Positions 58,620 to 64,000 of a stretch of DNA of 64,000 nucleotides are shown here, one piece after another. This stretch comes from Akebia trifoliata (Eukaryota; Streptophyta; Magnoliopsida; Ranunculales; Lardizabalaceae). Below the pieces are notes generated by a model that had not been told where the DNA came from, ran no database searches, and saw only the letters and a list, made by a program, of their open reading frames with translations. Each line of letters starts with the position of its first letter. Position 1 is the first letter of the stretch. The stretch is taken from the NCBI GenBank assembly GCA_017979445.1, contig CM030717.1:26911132-26975131 (forward strand). The letters run 5' to 3'. The position numbers were made by a program, and so were the translations under genes.

Positions 58620-59300
58620 TAGAGGATAGATTTTTTCTTAGGAATGTAGAGGCATTGCAGGTTGAAGTTGTTGGAACTTATCATCTCAGTCTCGATATAG
58701 GACATTCCTTGATTTTAGAGGAGATTTTCTACATCTCGTCTTTTAGACGGAACATTATTTCCATTTTTAAATTGGACATTGTTGGTTATGTTTTTCTTTA
58801 TTTTTCGCGATAATAGGATGCACGTTTTTTATCATAATGACACTATTGGACATATTTTTATTAGATGATCTTTATCAGTTATCTTTGGATAGTTTGTTTG
58901 CTTATTCTCTATTATGTTTATCTGTTGATTTGCATGTGTCGGGGTTTAAACGTCCTAGTTTGTCAGAAAACTCTTCTATGTTATGATTTTTAAAATTAGA
59001 TCACATTTCTAATAAAAACTAGAATCCTTAATTTTAAGAAAGAATTCTAGGTCCTCTAGATTTTTAGATTTTTGATGTTTGTGTGAATTGCCTTAAAGAT
59101 AAGATGATTAAGCAACGAAAGTTTGAAGTTATTAGGGTTATCGATTTGCTAGGTTTCTTGAATATGGTCAAAATAGTGGGAGTGAAAAGCGAAAGAAAGT
59201 TATATTTGAAGAGAAACATAATGATCCACCAATATATTTTATTCTACAACTTTTACCTTATTTGGTGGCTTCACCTATCCGTATAATCGTTGTAGAAAAT
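58620..59300 (+). pseudogene. Copia protease/pre-integrase remnants
   Basis: Scattered pieces include TYHLSLDIGHSLILEEIFYI and SFRRNIISIFKLD, which resemble the region before the integrase core. VCVNCLKDKMIKQRKF resembles the zinc-binding pre-integrase motif. The catalytic integrase core is not found and appears deleted around 59160-59300. Confidence 0.6.
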
Positions 59301-59460
59301 GTAGTAATCAAACCAGAACCCAATCCTCAAGTGGTGGTGGTTCCAGTTCTACAACCAATCATTTCCATTAGGAGATCTACCCGCTATTATAGATGATTAT
59401 GAGGTGTACTTTCAGGAATGAGATACTATCAAAGGAGATGTAGATGATTCTTCTACATTC

Positions 59461-60320
59461 AAAAAAGTAATGGACTCAAATAAATCTCAATTCTAGAAGG
59501 AAGCAATGAAAGAAGAACTGAGATTTATGGAAAATAATGAAGTATGAGAACTAACGACGTTTCCAAAATGTCGTAAGATAATAGAATACAAATGGATTTT
59601 TAAAACTAAAAGGGATTCAGATGGTAAGGTTGAGAAGTTCAAAGCAAGACTTGTAGCAGAGGTTTCAAGCAAAAGTCAGGTATTGATTTCAGTGAGACTT
59701 ATTCTCCAATTTCTTTTAAAGATTCATTGATGATCATCTTGGCGATATTGGCACACTATGATTTAGATTTACATCAGATGGATGTAAAACTATTTTTTTT
59801 GAATGGTGAACTGGATGAGGAGATTTACATGGCACAACCTGATGGCTTTAAAGTTGATAAAAGAGAACATCTTGTCTACAAGTTGAAAAGATCAATTTAT
59901 AGGTTAAAACAAGCTACAAAACAGTGGTACTTGAAATTTGATCAAGTAGTGATCAGATATGGATTTAAAGAAAATGTCGTCGACAAATGCATATATCGCA
60001 AGATGAGTGGGAGTCGATTCATTATTCTTGTGATTTATGTTGATGATATATTGCTAGTAAGCAATGATGCTCATCTCTTATGTGATAATAAGGTTGTTAC
60101 TGATTTTACAAATAATGAAAGAGTAACTAGAGGAAACAAGCATATCGAAATAAAATACCTTTTAGTATGTGAAAAGGTTCGTGAAGGATTGATCGAGATT
60201 GTCAAGATAGATTCTAGCAATATGATAGCTGACCCTCTCACAAAAAGACTCCCGCTAAAGATTTTCAAGGAACATGTAACTCTTATGGGAGTTATCATGT
60301 CATTTGATCATGTTATTTAA
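59461..60320 (+). pseudogene. Copia reverse transcriptase and RNase H remnant
   Basis: RT begins KEAMKEELRFMENNEV, then EYKWIFKTKRDSDGKVEKFK and, after a one-base deletion, GIDFSETYSPIS, HQMDVKLFFLNGELDEEIYM and QPDGF. The catalytic motif is VIYVDDILL near 60040. Just after NDAHLL the sequence jumps to the end of RNase H (NKHIEIKY, then SSNMIADPLTKRLP), so several hundred codons are deleted. The open frame 59727-60320 spans that junction. Confidence 0.85.
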
Positions 60321-60934
60321 GTGTTAAGTTATTTTATGCTTGTTTTAATTTATTTATACTCTTGATAGACTATTTATTGCTGCTTAAAGAAATTGATTAT
60401 GACTAGTCATTATTTATGTATTATTGTGTACACATGTTATGTTTGTCTGTGAGTAAATGTGCTCGTAAAGTGTTAAAGAAATGATTGGACTAGACGTGAT
60501 TTGGCATCACGTTGATGAAGTCTTCATTCTGGATAGAAAGGTGATGGAATATCACATAACTGGTTGCTAGTAAGATATCAGAATGACATACGATGAGTAT
60601 GAAGTTGGTCACCTAGGGAATGTACATACAGACTATATTGAGGAGTGTACATTACCCTAATACCACAAAGAAAGTTCACGTAAAGGTAAACTCCTGAAAT
60701 TCATTGATGGTACTAGTTTTGAGATCATAGAACTGTCTTAAGGCCGACAAATGAGCACTTTGTTATATCAATGATCCATCATTAGTGGTATTTTTGAATG
60801 AAGGTGACAGTTAAAGATTATCTGAATTGTTTTGAACAATTATTTTTTTTAAAGAGTGCACTCGATTATTCAAAAGGTAACAATCCAGAGAGTCGTTTTA
60901 AACAAAAGGTATATGTGAAGGCCAAGTGGGAGAT
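60321..60934 (+). other. Copia 3' untranslated region
   Basis: Non-coding. It ends with the purine tract GGCCAAGTGGGAGATTG that overlaps the 3' LTR start. Confidence 0.7.
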
Positions 60935-61457
60935 TGTTGGAATTATTATTATTATTATTATTTTCGTAATTAAAATTATTTTGTGGCCTTTTCACATATT
61001 CAAATTTTATATAAATACTGGATTGTAATTTGTTCAAAACATTAAGGATAAAATTAGAAATCATGCTAGTGGTCTAGCATTGGTTACCAGCATCAAATAT
61101 GATGGGTTAGTGAACATCATATCAAAACTTAAGTGGTGTTTACCTAATATTAGAATTCTACGATGAGTAGAAAATCTAGTATCTTTCTTTATAAATAGGT
61201 GGTTGTCCCCCCCCCCCCCTCTCTACACACAAATTATTCTATTATTGAGATAGAGGTTCCCATCACCAAAAGTGTAGGCAGAGTTGGGCTAGTACACCTA
61301 TTCTTTGTAGATCAAGATCAACGTATTCTCCACGGATAATCGGAAAAGCGAATCCGGGTATTTTACAATTATTGTTTGTTCGATTCGATTATTCTGTTTT
61401 GTTCAAGATCAAATCCTAGATCCATAAATATATTGTTTATAGTATTTTTTCCCAATA
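60935..61457 (+). repeat. Copia 3' LTR (523 bp)
   Basis: It runs TGTTGGAATTATT to TTTTCCCAATA, so the terminal CA has become TA. It includes a C13-type run near 61208-61220 that is shorter in the 5' LTR. Many substitutions separate it from the 5' LTR. Confidence 0.9.
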
Positions 61458-61518
61458 GTGTCACCCCAGCATTACTCAAAAATAAAAAGACTGAACCGGT
61501 AATTGACCAATATCTTAA

Positions 61519-61695
61519 AGAGTCATGATGATCTGACGCACTCAGTCGACGTGGGGGTAGTCAGATTATCACTATTCTATCTTAAAAATTGGAGCAATAA
61601 TTGAACAATACGGACAAATCTTCAGATCACCACGTAAAAAAATGAGGAGAGTATTGAACCTTATCCTAATCCTCTTTGGATGTGGGTTTATAAAA
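61519..61695 (+). promoter_or_regulatory. Promoter of the BBI pseudogene
   Basis: A single unit of the block tripled in copy 1 contains CAGTCGACGTGGGGGTAGTC. It is followed by AGAGTATTGAACCTTATCC and TATAAAA (61689-61695), which lies 56 bp before the ATG. Confidence 0.6.
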
Positions 61696-61744
61696 TGCCA
61701 TCGAAACTGTAACCAGCTTGTGTGCTTGAGAGAAAGAGAGAGAA

Positions 61745-62754
61745 ATGGAGATGAAGGCATCGTTCGTAATAGTGGTGTTGGTTGCGATGATGATAGCTGG
61801 TGTCGGTACTACTGTGGAAGCTAGGCCTAACCTTTTGCCATTTCTTAACTCCATCATGACCACTGAAACGTCTAATGATGGTATATTGTTGTTAAGTACT
61901 TAATATTAGGTCTTATAGTTCTCTTAATTAATTTGCAAAGCAAAACTAATTAATATATGTTTGTTCATCTCTGTGTACACGCGTTGTGGGCATATATGCA
62001 ATTTGGGGGTCTTCGGAACCATCACCATGCTGTGACTCAGGGGCGGAGCTAGTAAGGAGCTGGTGGGGGCAATTGCCCCCACAAAACTTTGAGACACCCC
62101 TATATTTTCAACTAATTACATGCCCCATTTGTCCCCACTCCCTCACCTCTCTCCCCATTTGCCCCCACACCCTCACCTCCTTCCCATTTTTGCCCCCACA
62201 AAACTTGACACCCCTATATTTTCAACTAATTACATGTCCCATTTGTCCCCACTCCCTCACGTCTCTCCCCATTTTCCCTTACACCCTCACCTCCTTCCAA
62301 TTTTTGCCCCCACAGAATTTTGAGACAGCCCTATATTTTCAACTAATTACATGTCCCAGTTGTCCTCACTCCCTCACCTCTTCTATTTTTTGTTGATGAC
62401 ATTGTCCTTGACCGGGACTTCTCAAATGTTAATTGGAAATGATCTAAATATCATTTTCTTCAACTTCTAACTAAAAATCTCTTAATTTTTCCTTAAAACC
62501 ATTCATCTTCACTAAACAACTAACCATAGTTTGCCCCCACTACAGGAAAATCCTGGCTCCGCCCCTGCTGTGACTCCTGCATATGTACAAGATCTTACCC
62601 TCCTCAATGCCGTTGTTCTGGCATTGCTACATCGTGTCATTCATCCTACAAATCGTGTCTGTGCACCGGATCAATCCCACCTCAGTGTCATTGCATTGAT
62701 GTCAATGACTTTTGTTATAAACAATGTAGCAACAAGGCTCAACTTGAAGACTAA
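61745..62754 (+). pseudogene. Bowman-Birk inhibitor pseudogene
   Basis: Exon 1 (61745-61880) is intact and encodes the same signal peptide as copy 1 (MEMKASFVIVVLVAM). The intron (61881-62001) keeps its donor, but the acceptor AG has become AA (GCAATTTGGG against GCAGTTTGGG). Reading through it hits TAA at once. Exon 2 is split by a 530-bp hAT-type MITE at the CCDS cysteines and resumes 62568-62754. The residual sequence has first loop CTRSYPPQC (P1 Arg) and second loop CTGSIPPQC (P1 Gly). A conserved cysteine is Tyr (CHSSYKSC against CHSTCKSC). Three independent lesions make function very unlikely. Confidence 0.9.
62038..62567. mobile_element. Non-autonomous hAT element (MITE), 530 bp
   Basis: The TIRs CAGGGGCGGAGC and GCTCCGCCCCTG are perfect. 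The 8-bp target duplication CTGTGACT is exact (62030-62037 and 62568-62575). The interior is mostly about 2.8 copies of a 114-117 bp tandem unit (TTGCCCCCACA at 62073, 62190 and 62304). A small inverted repeat GGGGGCAATTGCCCCC lies at 62066-62081. No transposase is present. The 136- and 67-codon frames inside are repeat-driven. Confidence 0.95.
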
Positions 62755-63180
62755 TTAAGGGGGGCTACCTCATGCAATTGTTTGATGATGCAATCATCGT
62801 TGCTTCTGTTGTTGTATGTATGTACTGCAGACTTTAATTTCTACTAAGAAGAATAAGTAGCGTTTGATGTAATGTTAATCATCGTTGCCTTGCTTCTATT
62901 GTTTGAAAATAAACTGCATGTTGCTGCTGGTAACTGTTTGATGTAATGTTAATCATCGTTTCTTCGCTTCTGTTGTTTGGAAATAAATTGATGTAGTTAT
63001 TGGTGTTATCTCGTTCCTAACCAAGGTCAGGTCAGGTGACACCCCCATTCTATTTCACATGTCATCCAATGATTATAGCCTACAAATTATCACACACATA
63101 TATCCATACGGTCAGTGGTCCTAAAAAAACAAAAATGCCACGTGGTAAAAAATGGAGTGCGTGACCTAACTTTAGTTAGA
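62755..63180. other. 3' flank of the BBI pseudogene
   Basis: It matches the copy 1 3' UTR to about 63000 (ATCATCGTTGC words, AATAAA at 62908 and 62982) without the AT expansion. Beyond that it is unrelated to copy 1, which ends at the CACTA end. Confidence 0.6.
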
Positions 63181-63249
63181 AAATGTACACCTAAATAGAT
63201 CCCTGTTTTGTGATAAAATGTCGCACTAAACCTAAGACGATTGTGTGGC

Positions 63250-63335
63250 TGATGTGGAAAGTGTAAGGAATCATAAATCTTTTTCTCCGAGATGCACACG
63301 GAATGATCTACGGTTATGTGCACCTGCCACATCAT
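63250..63335. mobile_element. Hairpin element H5
   Basis: Left arm TGATGTGGAAAGTG...AATCATAAATC, right arm GATCTACGGTTATGTGCACC...CCACATCA. It has the same core and outer words as H2 and H4. Confidence 0.55.
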
Positions 63336-63613
63336 CCATATAACGACTACGTACGGCTTTGCATGCCATTTTATCATTAGTCTTTTCTATTTAATACCAT
63401 ATTTTACTTGAGTCATGCTACAATGCCTGCGTTCAACACTGAACTGACGTGACAGTGTACAAATAAGCATAGATTTGTTTTCTTCAAGTAAATTAAAAAT
63501 CAACCCAACTCAGTGTCTAACATAGGCAGTGCTTTTGTCATTTTAGTTTCTACTAATTAATTAGATCAAGCTGTGAATCAACTTAAAGCAAACCAGTATG
63601 CGGTAGTCGTGTT

Positions 63614-63775
63614 GGAGTGACTTCAAGATTGACCTCATTTATACTTTTTCTGATGTGGTAGTGGCCACAAATCCATAAATGCTTTTCACTTATATCAATG
63701 AAAAGCATTTATGGTTTCGTATACATGTCCATGTCAGCAAAAAGTGTGAATTGAAATCAATTATGAGGTCGCTCC
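63614..63775. mobile_element. Hairpin element H6 (162 bp)
   Basis: The inner arms CCATAAATGCTTTTC (63673-63687) and GAAAAGCATTTATGG (63700-63714) are perfect inverse copies. The outer arms GGAGTGAC...GACCTCATTTAT and ATTATGAGGTCGCTCC, with CTGATGTGG and CCATGTCAG between, extend it to the ends. It is the most complete member of the family seen here. Confidence 0.7.
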
Positions 63776-64000
63776 TCCAGTATTATTCCTTTATAAATTC
63801 CAAAACAAATAATGTTGACACAATACCCAACAAGATTAAGTGGAAGGAAAAATAACAAGAGAGTTTTATCCGCAAACTGATTTGTTGCAATTTTATTATA
63901 AAAATTCCTTTACTTTATCAAGTTTGTTATTGAAACCAACCTTACTTTATGAATGAAGTTAACATGACTAATTTGATAAGATCTCAAATCTTACTAAGGT
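63776..64000. other. Window end, nothing recognised
   Basis: AT-rich DNA with no frame or repeat of note. Confidence 0.5.

Larger units (their letters stand above)
55310..61457 (+). mobile_element. Ty1/copia retrotransposon, 6148 bp, defective
   Basis: The LTRs are 55310-55845 and 60935-61457. The flanks GTGTT and GTGTC are a 5-bp target duplication with one C-to-T change, judged against the other terminal repeat of the host MULE. A methionine-initiator-type PBS and a purine tract AAGTGGGAGA (60924-60933) are present. The gag, pre-integrase, RT and RNase H fragments lie in copia order, but integrase is largely deleted and many stops occur. Confidence 0.9.
51991..61472. mobile_element. MULE-like element carrying an LRR gene fragment (Pack-MULE type)
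   Basis: The left terminal repeat (51991-52100) starts ATGCTGGGGTGACACAGG and ends in CACGTCATCTTTTATTATTA. The right one is its inverse, TAATAATAAAAGATGACGTG at 55214 up to 55309. It is interrupted by the copia element and completed by GTGTCACCCCAGCAT at 61458-61472. The terminal repeats are about 105 bp long. The site is empty in copy 1 (near 6190-6210), which supports insertion after the duplication. No transposase is present; the cargo is an LRR-protein fragment. A 9-bp target duplication is not recognisable, so MULE assignment rests on the long terminal repeats and host-gene cargo. Confidence 0.7.
48262..63000. repeat. Segmental duplication, copy 2 (split by transposons)
   Basis: It is in direct orientation to 3586-7560. 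Homology runs 48262-49500, resumes about 50396-51990, and resumes after the MULE-like element at about 61473. Extra DNA in this copy includes 49030-49150, 49500-50395, the MULE-like element and the hAT MITE. Confidence 0.85.

Noticed and set aside
62041..62396. 136-codon frame fused to the BBI second exon
   Set aside because: Produced by reading from the mutated intron into the hAT MITE tandem repeats; not a real fusion protein.

Overview
The window is nuclear DNA from a flowering plant. It is AT-rich, with GT-AG introns, and is dominated by plant transposable elements. A double-headed, 14-cysteine Bowman-Birk inhibitor (BBI) gene and large Ogre/Tat Ty3-gypsy elements make a legume (Fabaceae) the most likely source; that assignment is inference. 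One 100-N scaffold gap lies at 7964-8063.

Layout. 1-3.6 kb: a MITE-like element, the 3' end of a LINE, and what looks like the terminal exon of an unrecognised host gene. 3.6-7.56 kb: copy 1 of a segmental duplication, ending in an intact-looking two-exon BBI gene with a tandemly repeated promoter. 7.6-23.9 kb: a region bounded by inverted CACTA-type ends. It holds a decayed minus-strand Ogre element split by a 3.2 kb solo LTR, a fragment of an NPF/POT transporter gene, and an intron-containing fragment of an E(z)/SWN-type histone methyltransferase gene. One solo LTR sits in an exon of the E(z) fragment, and a second solo LTR sits inside the first; both have perfect target-site duplications (TSDs). 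24.25-43.62 kb: a structurally complete but dead 19.4 kb Ogre-like element (LTRs, TSD TTAAC, extra ORF1, gag, protease, RT with two RNase H domains, integrase). Between integrase and 3' LTR it carries a 1.5 kb intron-free HD-ZIP IV (PDF2/ATML1-like) START-region copy. 43.6-48.2 kb: mostly unannotatable DNA with an LTR fragment and simple repeats. 48.26-63.0 kb: copy 2 of the segmental duplication. It is split by a MULE-like element carrying an LRR-protein gene fragment (51.99-61.47 kb). A minus-strand Ogre-type solo LTR and a 6.1 kb Ty1/copia element are nested in that element. Copy 2 ends in a BBI pseudogene with a lost splice acceptor and a 530 bp hAT-type MITE in exon 2.

How it fits together. 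Only the BBI gene at 6.70-7.17 kb looks like a complete functional protein gene. Most of the remainder is a layered insertion record in which four different element contexts (CACTA-like, E(z)/NPF cluster, MULE, Ogre) hold pieces of host genes. A family of short hairpin elements sharing an inner inverted repeat near CCATAAATGCTTTTC and outer TGATGTGG/CCACATCA arms clusters around both BBI copies. No RNA gene and no CRISPR array was seen.
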